From Diploscapter coronatus (lineage: Eukaryota > Nematoda > Chromadorea > Rhabditida > Rhabditidae), in NCBI GenBank assembly GCA_964036155.1, contig OZ038423.1, positions 35,913,249-35,977,248 on the forward strand: a stretch of 64,000 nt of DNA, in the 5' to 3' direction. How positions within the stretch are numbered: position 1 is the stretch's first letter; every line of letters starts with the position of its first letter. Shown here piece after piece: positions 35,405-50,015 of this stretch. Under the pieces are notes generated by a model. That model did not search any database. It saw only the letters and a program-made list of their open reading frames with translations, and was not told the DNA's origin. The translations under genes were made by a program, and so were the position numbers.

Positions 35405-38400
35405 ATGACCGAGAATTCGACCTGCCCGAATTTCCCGCTAGAAGATCTGCTCCCGAAAAAGGAGACTCAGCAGGTAGAAATTTGAAAAAACGAGTCTTGA
35501 AGTGCGCTTTTTGTGAACATATTTTCTGGAAAAAAGTTTTTTTGCTGATAAAAATAGTTATTTTAGGAAAGTTTTTTCTCAACAAATTAAATTCAGGAAG
35601 CCTTTGTTTGTGAGAATCCTGAATACGATGGGCGTGGCATTCTGATTGCCATCCTCGATACAGGAGTTGATGTCGCTCTACCTGGGCTTCAGGTAAAAAT
35701 ATCATCTTTCAAAAATAAAGGGAAAACTTCTTGAAATGTCCATTTTTTCATAAACTTGGAAAATCACCACGTTTTCGCTCTTCTACAGTTTCTCTTCTAA
35801 AATGGTCGTTGATTTTTCACGAATCTACCTTTTTCTTAGAAAAAGTTGAAAGTTCGGACTTTTCAGAAAACGACAACCGGCGAGCGAAAAATCGTGGACA
35901 TAATCGATTGCAGCGGCGCTGGCGACGTCGACACGAAAACCGTGAAAACGGCCGTCGATGAGGTCGTCGAGGGACTGACTGGAAGGAAGTTGCACATTCC
36001 TTCTGAGTGGGTGAATCCGTCTGGCAAGTGGCATTTGGGCGTCAAGCCCATCTACGACCTCTATCCAAAGTCCATTCGCTCCGTCGTAAAGGTTGATACT
36101 TTAATTTATAAAATGTTGAAGGACAAATTTTTCTGGAAAAGGTACTCAAGAATTCGACTAGATTGCACAATTATTCAGTGACAATTTGTAATTGTTTTTC
36201 TTGGGATGAGATTTGTGAATTTTAGATTCTTAAAGCATATTTTTGCATAAATTGAAATTTTCAGAAGGACCGAAAGACTGAATGGGACTCCTCCCACCAG
36301 ATGGCTATGGCAGATGCGCTGAGGAAACTGGCGTCGCACGAGGAAGCGGTTGGAGGCACGAGTGAAAAGCTGGTCAAATCTTTCATTTTCTCTATTTCTG
36401 TTCAACTTTTTTATAGCTTTTATACATGATATCACTCAATTATTAAAAGTTCTAGAACGTAGGTATTTTGAAACATAGAATTTTCTAAAGGATAAAAATA
36501 ATGCGTTATTTTGAGAATACTTTTACAAGATGATACACTTCGCTTATTGAAAAAATAATAAAAATCGCTTGATTTTTTCTTATTTGAACGTCTCATTTTT
36601 CCAGATCGACAAACTCGACAGGGAAGATTTGGCCTCTCAGGTGGACTTCCTCAAGGCGATGGACAAGATGGAGGATCGCGGTCCTGTGGCTGACGTCATC
36701 TGCTGGAACAATGGCTCTGAGTGGATGTAAGAATTTTTGGTTTTTATTTATTTAGTTTTTTTTTTTTTTAATTTGGAAAATATTAGATCCCACCTATCTT
36801 TTTCTATATTCTTATCTTGAATATTTTCAAAATTTTGTTGCTTCTCAAAGAAATTGTTTATCTTTTCCAGTGCCTGCTTGGACACGTCGTTCCGCGGCCG
36901 TCTGAATCTCTGCACGCCGATGGCGTCCTTCAAGTCGTCCGGACAATACGCTAAACTCACCGCCTACGGTGGGATCTTTCTTCTATAGGGAAACGTATTA
37001 CTTCTAGAGTTCGGAACAACTTATCAGAAATTTAGTCTTCTGGGAGATTATAAGTTACTCTTGAAACATATTTTTTAAAATTTCGAAAAACCATCTTTCG
37101 TAACAATCGATAGTTTCAAATCGGCATTTTTTACCTATGAAATCCCGCCACAAATTCACAGGCAATAATGAATGTTCGTTCATTCGTTGGATCAAAATTT
37201 ATTACTTCCGAAGCATACCAATATAGGAAATTGAATAAAAAAGATTTATCATAAAATCGAAGAAAGTGGAAAAGAGTGCTCATTTTAGACAGCGCAACGT
37301 ACACATTCCGCATCGACCCGTCGGGCAATCGAGTGGAGATCGCCGTGGCAAACGGGTCGCATGGCTCGCATGTCGCGGGCATCGCTGCAGCTCACTATCC
37401 GGATGAACCCAAGAGAAATGGATTGGCTCCGGGAGCTAAGGTATTGTTGATACTCAAGTCCTGCAAGTGCCAAGTAGTGCACATTCATTTATAGCGGCTG
37501 AAAAATCGAGAAATAGCACGCGAAAAGGGAAAGATATTGGCCTAAAATCATTCGTTCTCTCTTCATTTTCGACCTACCAAATTTCGGAATCAACAATAAA
37601 AGAAATTTGTTTCTTTTACAAATCGTAAACTTTCTCTAAACAACATCGATCACTATCGACTACTCTTATATTTTTCCTAAAACACAGCTTATCTATTTTG
37701 GATCAAATTTAAAATAAAAAAATGACGCGAAACTTTTCTCTTCATTATTTCATTTACTTTAATGTAATTTTTTCTGCAAATAGATGACCAATTCTAATTT
37801 CTAAAAAACAGCTTCGAAAAACGGTGTTCTTCAGATCGTTGCAATGATAATTGGCGACAACCGTATCGATTCGATGGAGACGGGAACGGGTTTGACGAGG
37901 GCCATCAACATCTGTGCGGAGATGAATGTCGACGTCATCAACATGAGCTATGGAGAGGGCACGCATCTCTATAATACTGGGTAAATTTTAGGCGGCGTTC
38001 GTTTAGCCTCCACCTTATACTTTAGACGCGTCTGTTTTACTACCCTTAAGCATAGTGGAGGCAAGCGAAAGAAACAATGAAGTGGGGGCTAAGCGAGCGC
38101 TGCCTAACTTTTAGTAATTATTGGATGATTTGATTGAAAATGTAACGAGTCCTTAGAAAGTTCATGCATTGTTGTAGTGAAGTAATTTTGATAGGTGAGC
38201 AAAAATGAACTTTCCAAAAAATCCGAAAATATGTGGAAAAGACTGACCTTTAATCAATTTTTGAAAAGTTTGTTCTTCCACTCTGGTTTAATATGGACCA
38301 TGGTCTCTTATCAGTTCATTTGGAATTTATTTCGATGACTTTTTGAAACTTTACGAAAATGTCAATTTGCAGCGCGATCATCAACGAAATGCAAAAGATC

Positions 38401-41400
38401 GTGGAAAAGAAGAAGGCGATTTTCCTGATTTCTGCCGGAAACAACGGACCTGCGCTGTCCACTGTCGGGGCACCGGGCGGAACCACTACGGGAATTATTG
38501 GTGGCGTTTTTAAGAAATGCTTATTTTACTAAACAAATCATAGCTGCTAACTGAGTTTTATTTGAAATTGGCAACCTGTAAATGACGTAATGACGGGATG
38601 GCGAAATGTAAAGATGATGAACGCAATAGAAATTGACCGGGTTTGTGCAGTAAAAAAGCATTTCATCATTTTTGCATTTCGCCAAATACTAAAAAACGTT
38701 GTCATTTCACGTTACACCATTCCGTCATTATGCTATTTACAAACTGCCTTTGAAATTATAAGTATAAATATGCCTAAACTTTTTTAATGAAATTAAATTA
38801 GATGATAATTGCATTCTTTTTGGAAGAGTGTCTCGTTTTCAAACTAAATAGATGTTTGTTTATTAGCGATACCTGTGGATTTTCAAAATGCTTCTAGATT
38901 CCATGAAAGTTACTTAAAGATGAGACATTTTTGAAGAGAATGTATTTTAGGCGTGGGCGCCCTGCTGACTCCCTGCATGGCGGACCCGCTCTATGGTGTG
39001 TTCAATCCGGCCGAATGCAATCTGTACTCATGGAGTTCGCGTGGACCTTGGTAAAATTTCATTTTTATCAAGTTATTTTTCATTTATCAGCAGAAATTAC
39101 TTATTGATATTTTTTCAAAGTTTTTGTTTCAAGTTATCTTACTGAAACATCATATTTTTGAAAGCTATTTTTACAATTTAGAAAATTCTTTTAGACTCCA
39201 AAAGGTTTCTTGTAAAAGTCGTACATCTGAGAAATAGGGTTATGAGTATAGGTTAGATAAGCTAGACTGAATAGTATCTGGAAACGCTCTATTCATGTTG
39301 CTCATAACTTTGAGACCAACACATATAGCTCACCTTTCCCTACTCCTATTCCTTGTATACAGCCACAATGTAGATTTGACAAGTATACGCGGTTTTTACG
39401 AGAAGTCCTCAAAGATGCAAATTAAAGGTTACAGTATTTATTACATTTTAGCCCCGATGGCTGGCTGGGAGTGTCGCTCTGCGCGCCCGGTGCGGCCTTC
39501 GCGGGCGTGCCCCAGTGCGAGCGGCAGAGTCTCCAGATGATGAACGGCACGTCGATGAGCTCTCCGAATTGTGCCGGCGCGGTCGCCTCACTGCTTTCTG
39601 GACTTAAAGCTAGGTCAAGATTTTTTTTATTCGAAATTTTCTTCTTGAAAAATGTTTAGTTATGTCTTTCCGCTGAAAGAAAAAAATGTTGGTTGACGTT
39701 TTTAAATTGAAATCGAAAAAGTTCAGATGCATCGATTGTTGAAAATTTAATTTTTTAAAGAATAATATGTTTCAGAAACATCGCCTGGACCCCGATAATC
39801 ATCCGCACGGCGTTGGAGAATACGGCAAAGAAACTGGAAAACTCGGATACATTTTCCTGCGGACAAGGACTCGTTCAGGTGCAATTCGAAATATTCGTTA
39901 TTTTTATAAGTTTCAAAAATTGGATAAATGAGAATGTTATTCTCTCCCCAAATTTTTATAGGTATTGTTGTTGCTGTTTTAATCTAGGAGGTGCAGAGTA
40001 GTGCACAGTCATTTTTAGTGGTTAGAAAAGGGATAACAACACCACGCAAAAAGGGGGGAGAGACTGGCTTAAAATCGCCTCTTTCTCTCCTCATCTTCAA
40101 CCTTCCAGATTTCGGCACATCAACAATACCGGTATCCGATTTTCCTCCAACCTTAAATTTATTTACACTGGACTAAAACATGCCATTTCTACTAAAATGT
40201 TGCTTTTTTTTAGATCAAAAACGCATTCGACTATCTGCAAAAACACCCCTCTTTCCTCCCGGAGACGTTCTGTCGTTTCAATGTCAGAGTCAGCCAGACC
40301 AACATTTCTAAAAGAGGTAACAAGATGTTTCTGGAAATTACGGAGATTACGGTATTTTTGCAGGCGTCTATCTTCGCGAAGCGACAGAAACCAGCAGCAA
40401 ACAGGAATTCAACGTCGCGATCAGACCGGTGTTTGAGGAATTGAGTGGTGAGTTATTCCTTCTAAGACTGAACATTCTAGAAAAATTGTTAATAAGTTTC
40501 ATGAAAATTATAAATAGCTCGTCGATTGATTAGGGATGATTGTTGGCTGACTTGCGCTTTGTATATAAATAAAAGTGTTTGAAAACACTTTTCCAAGCCG
40601 TTCTCCCAAAATTTATCTCGTGTTTTCATTTTCATAAGTTTTATAAAGTTGTAAATGATGCAACCGTAGTCATGAATAATTCGGTTTCTCGTTTGCTCTC
40701 TTCAATTGTAATTAAATTTACATTCCAAAAACTATATCTCCCAGACCACTCGCATCAATTCTCGTTCGAGCGTCACTTCCACCTGAAGACGACCGTTCCG
40801 TGGATCAAAATGCCTGCGACATTCGTCTCGGTCGCGCAGGAGAGGACATTCTTCATGACTGTCGATCCAACTATGCTGCCAGAAGGAAGCGTTCATTATG
40901 CGGAGGTTATTTTTGATTTATCGTTTTAAAAATTCCGATTTCATATTGAAAACCGAAATTTTTGGTTAATTGGAACGCTTAGTTTTCCTTTTTATCAGCG
41001 CTATTTCCCCCATAAAGATATGCGAAATTTCTTTAATAAGTTCGAAGCGGAAATATTAATGCTTAAAATAAGCTTCATTTTTTAAACTAAAATGAACTAA
41101 ATTTCCACTTCAATGGTAGATGTGCAATCCCTGGTAATTACTATTTGGCAGAGTGTCTTTTCCACACTTTCTTTCAAATTTCATCTCCTCACCTATTTCT
41201 AATTATAGGACTCCGCCATTAGTAGCTTCCGCAGTCTCTTCTTCAAGAAAAAAACTAAAATATGCTAAATTCATGATTGTCTCTGAAATTTAGGTGGTTG
41301 GAATTGACGACGCTAACCCTGAGCTGGGTCCGTTGTTCCGCGTTCCGGTGACCGTGATCCGTCCGGAAGCTATGACCAAGGACAATGACTTCACTGCCAA

Positions 41401-44400
41401 CTACAAATTTGACGCACCTTCGGGGATCCCTGTCAGGAAATTCCTTGCCACTCCCAACGAGGCTTCTTGCGCTGGTATTTTTTCTCATTTTATCCCCGAT
41501 CTTCCAAGTTACACCGTTAATTGTATTACTAGCTCTTGTTATTATGCACTCTTTGAAGTATATCTAAAATGAGGGAGTTGATCTTGACACTTTCTTTGAT
41601 CAGAAGCTAAAATATGGCTTTTTCAGAAATCACCGTGAAGAATCTGTCGAAAGAGCACTTGGACCGTTTCGTGTTGCACTGCGTTCATCTGGAGGAGCAC
41701 AAGAGTTTCAGGAATTCCGAGGCTTACAAGGTAGTTTTAAAATGATTGAATATTACTTTTTCTATTTAGTTGTTGAATTCGTTAGGGAAAATCTTTCTGT
41801 TTACTCTTTTATGAAACTTGCATTAGAAGGTTACAATTTATTCTTTTAGTATTTGTGGTTTAACGTTGCAGATCTTCTAATGTATGAAATTTCTAGACCC
41901 TGGGTCCAGACGGCAGTGAATGGAAGAAGTGGATTCGCGTGGCGCCGGGCAGAACTCTGGAAGTGTGTCTGACGCGAAGCTGGACGCGCGAAAAGCACAC
42001 CAACGTCGAGATGGAAGTCCGATTCCATGGCACTCAGAAACCCACCGAACTGAACATTGTAACGCATTTCTTCACTTCTTTTTATAAATGATGATTATAT
42101 TTATTCTTACTGCAATAGCAGCCGTACTAATGTTGCACTTTGAAGAAGTACTGAGTTTTTAAAGATGACTTGAAACTTATGGGATCACTTTTGTAAAGAT
42201 GGTATCTTCAGGTGCATGGCGCCGGTCCAGCCCAATTCCGTATTTCCTCAGCTCCATTCAGACCCGTTGATGTTACTCCTTCTATTTCTTTGAGGTGAAA
42301 ATTTGACTTTTCTAAATTTTATAAAAGAAATTGTTTAGCTACCTTGTCGTGCCTCACAAACCAGCCTCCTCCAAGACCGAACCGCTCACTGCTCGTGATT
42401 TGTTCACAGTTTCGGGAGAACCTAAACAGGTGCTTGTTTGGACTGTTTTGAAAATTCACTCACTTTTGCAAGAAAATATTGGGAATGAAGAATTGTGGGT
42501 GTACTTTCAAAGAAAGTTTTTCCTGAAAATTAGTCTTCATGAGAAATCAAATTTTAGGTCTTCCAAATCATCAACACCTACAATCTGAAGGTTACGAAGA
42601 CGTGTGAGGTTCGCTTGGAAGTGTCCGGTATCTCTCCGTACCTCTATGAATCCCCAATTGACTCGCTTTTCATGCAGGTCCGGTAATTTCGACATTTAAA
42701 ATTTTCTCTCCATCTTAAAAATAGCTGACTCTTCAAATAGTCTATCTTCTATTTCATACCTATTTATATTAGTTATAAAATGTTCCTTTAACCTAATTTT
42801 TTTTTTCGAAGATATCGATTTTACAGATTTTCTCGACCTCGAAGGAGTATGTCTCCGCAGCGAGTTCGTTCCCGGATAGGTATACTCACAAATTGGAGAA
42901 GGGCGATTACGTCGTCAAGGTGCAGATGCGCAGTGCGAACGAGGCCGTCCTGAGCAAATTCGCCGATTCACCACTCCTGTGAGTTTTTTTTCCATAAAGT
43001 TTTTATTCTGTTACAAGCACTTTTAGAAATGTTGGAACGATATTTAGCATATTTGAAACATTTTTGAAGATTATTTATGAAAGCAGCCCTATTCCATTAG
43101 AAGTGGTTTCACGATTTTCCGAACCGTATTTTGAAAGCTCTGAAAAATACTTGACAATTGACGAACATTTGTAATTTTTTAGAGTCCAAATGAAACTCGA
43201 CTCTGCGGTCAGCGTCAGTGTTCACAGCGACTTGACTTCGGCAATTTCCGGAAGTTCAGGTAATATATTTGAAATCGATATTTTTTCTCGAAATCTTTCT
43301 CTATCTACAAAAGTTTATCTTCAACTATGAACTTGACATTTTTTCCGTAAAATATCTAATTTCCAAAAAATGTCAGGTTTCAAATGGTCGAGCAAGAGCC
43401 TGCAGCCTTCTCAGCAAATCGCCCTCTATGCAAGCTGCGTGTCTGAGGACAAGTTCCCGAAGAACATCACTCCAGTCGGAGGAGCCTATTTCGTGGGAAA
43501 AATGACTGTTATGGACGATGCAGAGGCTAAAAAGGTGACGCTTTATATCGTCAATGACCGGTTGTTTGAGACGAAACAAATGACACCCACTTTTAATTCG
43601 CCGAAATTAGCGTGTTGTTTGCAGCAGCAGACTTTACGCTATTTAAATTTTATATGATAATTATCAGCGATATAACAGCTTTGAAAAGCGCTATCAACCA
43701 GCTTTGTAGTTCGTTCCCATTAGCTTCGGAAATTTTCTAGTATGGTGAAAAATTAGAAAAATGACATAAATGGAATCGGACCTGGCTAAAAGTTGAAGAT
43801 AAAATATATTTTTGAGGTGGACGCCTGCCCAGTGACGTACCACATTCCCGAATTCAGCACGCGACCCTCGAAGGCTCTGTCGATGGTTGTGCTGAAGGAG
43901 AAGAAGAAATTCACCGAACAGACCACGGAAATGGAAGGTTGGAACTTGGTCTTTGTTTTGAAGTTTCGATTTCAATTTTTTTCGTATAATATTTGCGCCT
44001 TGTCCTTTTAGTAACTCTTTCATTTTTCTCCGAGGATAATCATCGCTTGAAACAAACTTCATGATTTCATTTTTAAAACGCTTGAACTTCTTTTCTATTT
44101 GGATCTAATAACGAACGCAATGATTAGTTTTCAAAAGATGAGATTTATTCGAAACTTATCTAGTCTAATTTTTCAAGTTAAGAGATTTGCCTCTATGCTG
44201 ATCTAATAGTGACTCAGATATAATTTTTTTCGAAAGATAGCCTTGATTTGATGAAAACGTATTCAAATCGATTTTTATTTTTTCATGTTTATTTTCCAGA
44301 GGCGATCCGAGATGTGCAAATCAGTTGGTTGGAGAAGTTGAAGGACCCGGTTGCTGCAGAAGGGCTGTACGTGGAGCTGATTGGCAAACACCCCACGCAT

Positions 44401-46677
44401 CTGCCCCTACTAACCACCAAACTCAAGATTCTCATGAACAACAGGAAGGTGAGAAAGTCGTTTTGCAATTTTTAAATTAGTTTCAAATTTTTTAAAAATA
44501 AAATTCTCCTAGTTTGCAATGCTCTGATTGGAATTGCGAACTTGGAACCGCCATTTCAAAGAATTGCATTTTTCAAATGTTTCGGATAAGTTGCAAAATT
44601 TATACAAACACGACCGAGTTGAAATCTTAGTGGTTTTTTTATTTGATAAAATTCTTTTTTCTTTTATTTTTCAAATAAGTTGCCAAGCCTTCAAAAATCT
44701 GCGCTATTTCAAACCGTTCGATTTCACATTGGTAAACTGGAGGAAAATGTTCAAAATATATTATTGTATCCTCTTCTATTTTCAGATGAATTCAAACGAG
44801 CGCAAGACGATGATGCTGATTATCGAGCAGATTCTCGAGATTTGCAACCCAAATGAAGTTCTGCAGTATCTCGGCGCTAAGCAGGTAGAGTTGACTCGAA
44901 ATTAATCTTCAAAAATAACCTGAATTTCCCCTTCATAATTAACTATTATCAAGCGATAATTTACACTTCACTATGATATACATTTTCTGAAACGTAAATA
45001 GGTCATTTTTCTCCAGATTTTTTTTTAAGAAAAATAATTAGTACTGATAAAATATCTTCCACTTTTTATGCACCAGGAGTGTATTAGATGAGATTATTTT
45101 CTAGGAGAATTCCGAAGATTTGACGTGCTTGAAGAAGCAAATGGACGAGAGAAAGGGGGCTATCATTGATGCGTTGATTGCGAAGACGAACGCTCTGTTG
45201 GATACACATCTGAAGACTTCGACTGAGGATGTTCCCAGGATTCTCAGACAGGGCATCGAGGCCATCCTCGAGGAGAAGAAGGTGGGTAAATTCGCAATTT
45301 TTAGCGTCGGAATTTGGAGTTTCATCATTTCCTTTAGTTATGTCCAGGGTTGCAAATTTGGAATCCGACATGATGATATAAGAGAGGCAGAGGACGACGA
45401 AATAGTATAGGGCACATCGAGTGCAAAAGAAGTGCAAAGGAGGGGGAAAAAAGACCCGATCGGTTTTTTCGGGAGCCTAAATTTGCAGCTCTGGTTCTGT
45501 TTCAAGCAATTTTGAAACAATTGGCATGTCTGATTGGAAACACTACGGCAAAGATCACCAATTTTTTAAGCTTCAAAAATAAACGAAAAAACTCATAGAA
45601 TGATTCTAAAAATGACTAATTACAAAATTTGAATTTTTACCGAAAAATTGTATAAGATACTGCATTTCAGGACGAGACAAAGGACGGCGATAAGAAGAAG
45701 GAAAAAGAAGGCGAAAAGGACGCCCAGGCCCAGCTACCGGTTGACGGGAAAGAGGAGACGCCCTCAAGTGAGGAGGAACAGACTGCGGTTAGTTTTTCTT
45801 CTTTCAAAAATCCTTTTTAAAAGAAATTCTAGGAAAAGATCTTCCGAAACATCTTTATGAAATATTTTTTGACGGGAAAAAATCTGATCATTTGTTTTCA
45901 GATGGTTTCTCGCAAAGAAGTCGACGACGCCTACACGGAATTGCTCAAGTGGATCGGCACTGATGATCCTAAGGTTGGCATTTTTGAATTCATTTTTTCC
46001 CAGAAAATGAGCAGGACTATCATGAATTCGTACTTCCAGGAATTTCTTTTAATTGTTCAGCCTGATCCCCTGAACATATTAATCATTCAATTGTCTTCGT
46101 AATGCTTAGACAAAATGACTAAACCGTACTTTATAAATCTCGACATTGCTAGAATAGTTAGATAATAAGGAAACTTATTTTTCTTTTCGAAACGAGGATT
46201 ACAAAATTTCTGAAAATTTTAGAATGCTTGATTCTTTGAATATTTTTCAGAGTTTGATCGTCGCTGCGAAACACGCCGCGGCATATGGGCACATGGGCAG
46301 ATGCCTCAAATACATGCAGAAATCGCTCGAGGATGGCAGGGCCAACAACAAGGAAACAAAGAACATCGAGACTGCTATCGCTGAGGTTCGATTAAAAAAA
46401 TTTTTAAATTAATAAAATCCAGTGAAATCTGAATCCTTTTCTCCCAATTTCTTACTTCTTTATTTGAATAAGCTATGAAGTTGTCTAAAATACACAAAAA
46501 TGATACAAATTTTAATGCGACTTGATCAGTCGTTTTAGAAAATCTAATTGTGGTTTTATTGATTTTTCTGACTACGATAATTTTTAGGTGTGTAACAAAC
46601 TCGGCTGGGTGCACATTGCGAATCGCATGAAGAACGAGACGCTCATTCGCCATCCGGCTAATTTCAGATCTTTCTAA
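35216..46677 (+). CDS. tpp-2: Tripeptidyl peptidase II, subtilisin-family serine protease, 1363 aa, 33 exons
   Basis: This is a giant cytosolic exopeptidase that removes tripeptides from the N-termini of proteasome products. Exons: 35216-35318, 35361-35473, 35597-35692, 35867-36091, 36265-36372, 36605-36726, 36871-36968, 37289-37440, 37835-37980, 38373-38500, 38951-39050, 39452-39613, 39776-39878, 40215-40316, 40364-40447, 40745-40905, 41294-41474, 41627-41730, 41897-42058, 42212-42294, 42339-42429, 42558-42677, 42827-42978, 43183-43260, 43377-43534, 43817-43937, 44300-44448, 44786-44884, 45105-45281, 45671-45787, 45902-45973, 46251-46385, 46588-46677. Catalytic Asp93 (AILDTGVD), His313 (GSHGSHVAG), Ser498 (NGTSMSSP) and the oxyanion Asn411 (SAGNNGP) are all present. 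The roughly 220-residue insert between Asp and His is typical of TPP II. The first 49 residues are Arg-rich with no acidic residue and may be a presequence; Met50 ([10 protein letters not shown]) gives the usual cytosolic start. Exon 30 encodes a Lys/Glu/Asp-rich low-complexity insert. Exon 26 has a TTGAG acceptor. Five introns carry palindromic elements. Confidence 0.95.
37440..37600. mobile_element. Palindromic element, family C copy 1, starting at a TPP2 5' splice site
   Basis: The ends are GGTATTGTTG (37440-37449) and CAACAATAAA (37591-37600). The interior shares blocks with 39961-40130, including tagtgcac, acgcgaaaaggg against acgcaaaaaggg, ggcctaaaatc against ggcttaaaatc, and atttcgg near the end. 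The first base is the last base of exon 8, and the next GT is the donor of intron 8. Confidence 0.7.
37991..38104. mobile_element. 114-bp MITE-like element flanked by TA in TPP2 intron 9
   Basis: Arms 37991-38013 and 38082-38104 are inverted with 19 of 23 matches (GGCRGCG...TTAGCCYCCAC). TA flanks both ends (37989-37990, 38105-38106). A second partial copy of the right arm (gtggaggcaagcg) lies at about 38055-38067. The element starts 10 bases into the intron. Confidence 0.8.
38581..38737. mobile_element. 157-bp MITE-like element flanked by TA in TPP2 intron 10
   Basis: The outer arms (AATGACGTAATGACGGGATGG at 38581 less one base, and the inverse ending at 38737) match at about 17 of 21 positions, with TA on both sides (38579-38580 and 38738-38739). 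A second inverted pair (ggcgaaatg near 38600 and catttcgcc near 38676) lies inside, so the hairpin is long and partly duplicated. Confidence 0.8.
39961..40130. mobile_element. Palindromic element, family C copy 2, in TPP2 intron 13
   Basis: Perfect 10-bp ends GGTATTGTTG (39961-39970) and CAACAATACC (40121-40130). Interior blocks are shared with the element at 37440-37600 in the same orientation. It contains a C/T-rich run (ctctttctctcctcatc). There is no coding capacity. Confidence 0.75.
45343..45495. mobile_element. Palindromic element in TPP2 intron 29
   Basis: Left arm CCAGGGTTGCAAATTTGG (45343-45360) and right arm CCTAAATTTGCAGCTCTGG (45475-45493) are inverted with about 15 of 18 matches. 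The interior carries two gtgcaaa repeats and cccgatcgg. No TA duplication is obvious. Confidence 0.65.
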
Positions 46678-47991
46678 AAACACAGTAGGATTTTTATCAA
46701 TTTTGGTAATTTGGAAAATTCACAATTTCGAAATTTGAGAAATAACATGTAAAGGAGTTTCTTATTCTCGCCTAACCTTACAAGCTATTTGGTCAAGTTG
46801 TCATTTTTCCAAATACCTTATTCTCCAAAAATTAATTGTGATAGGACCTGAATTTTTTATCAGAGATCCTAATTTTTGTGCAGCACCATTACTTATCCTC
46901 TAATCGTTTTATTCTAATTCTACTCGATTTTATCATAATTTTATCTTTGCCTATTTTTAGGCGATATTTTTATCAATAGGAAAAATGTGCCTTCTTGGTT
47001 GTTGATTCATCCAGCGAATTTTCCGCTAATTTTTCATCGATTTTAGGAGATTTCTTTGAAGATTCATTTTTATCGAAGATTTCCTACATGACTAATTTAT
47101 TCGACACGCCTTTTATCAGAATGTTACTAAATAAACAAGCTTTTACTTACAAATCATTATGAGTTTATTGAAAAATAAGAACATCAAAAATGCTCTATAT
47201 TTTTCCATGACTATTTTAGGAACTTGGGAAACTCAAGCCATGGGAAATAGTGCGGGAAAGGAATCGTCTTCCCTACCATTCCTCACTCTACTTCTCATGG
47301 CTTGAGGTTTTCAAATAGCCATTATTTTTATAAGTTAGTCGTAGTCTTTCAATCAGTGTTATCCATTCAGGTCCGGGTTTTCATCCGAACAGAAAATTTT
47401 GAATAAGTTAGTGTTGAGCGAAAATTTCGGAAAATAACGGTAAATTTTAGACTTAAAAAATTATAGCAGAAAATACTGAAAATGGCATTTATGGTATTTA
47501 AAACTAGGATCCCCAAGTGATAATTCCAAGCCTCATTTTTAGATAAATTTTTACACACAAGATGATCTGAATAAAAACCACTGGTAAAGATGTTGGAAAG
47601 ACGAAAAAAAAATGGACGTGGTTCCTAATCATTAGGAAAAATAGAAAAATAATAAATCAATGAACATAGACAGATAATTTATGCATTGTTATCTTGATGA
47701 AGTTATGAAAACTAAAAAATAAAGAAAAATAAAAAAAATAAAACCCAAGTGCTGAGTTGACATTTGTTCGTGTTCTTTAGGCGTTCGCCATTCGTTCAAA
47801 ATTCATTGATTTTTCATCGATTTATCGATTTTTCTTCTAACTTTTCATTTTTCCGTCAAAATTTGAATTTTTAAAGAAATTTTGCTTCTGAATCATCAAA
47901 TCTTCGTGACTCGTGTAAACATTCACCATTAGGTTCATTTTCTTCGAAATAATTTCGCATTTTAGTTTTTCAAATCGGTCCAAATTTTAGG
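46678..47991. other. Intergenic stretch between TPP2 and the zinc-finger gene
   Basis: This is AT-rich with no exon recognised. ACTAAATAAACAAG at about 47128 contains AATAAA and may be the TPP2 poly(A) signal. A palindromic element follows at 47228-47310. An A-rich block with repeated aataaa lies at about 47700-47745. The acceptor caaattttag ending at 47990 stands one base before the zinc-finger start codon. Confidence 0.5.
47228..47310. mobile_element. 83-bp palindromic element downstream of TPP2
   Basis: Left arm AAACTCAAGCCATGGGAA (47229-47246) pairs with TTCTCATGGCTTGAGGTTT (47292-47310). The ctattt just outside is also inverted on the two sides (47211-47216 and the complement near 47313-47318), so the full element may be slightly larger. 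It is followed by ordinary AT-rich sequence. Confidence 0.65.
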
Positions 47992-50015
<2,024 letters not shown>

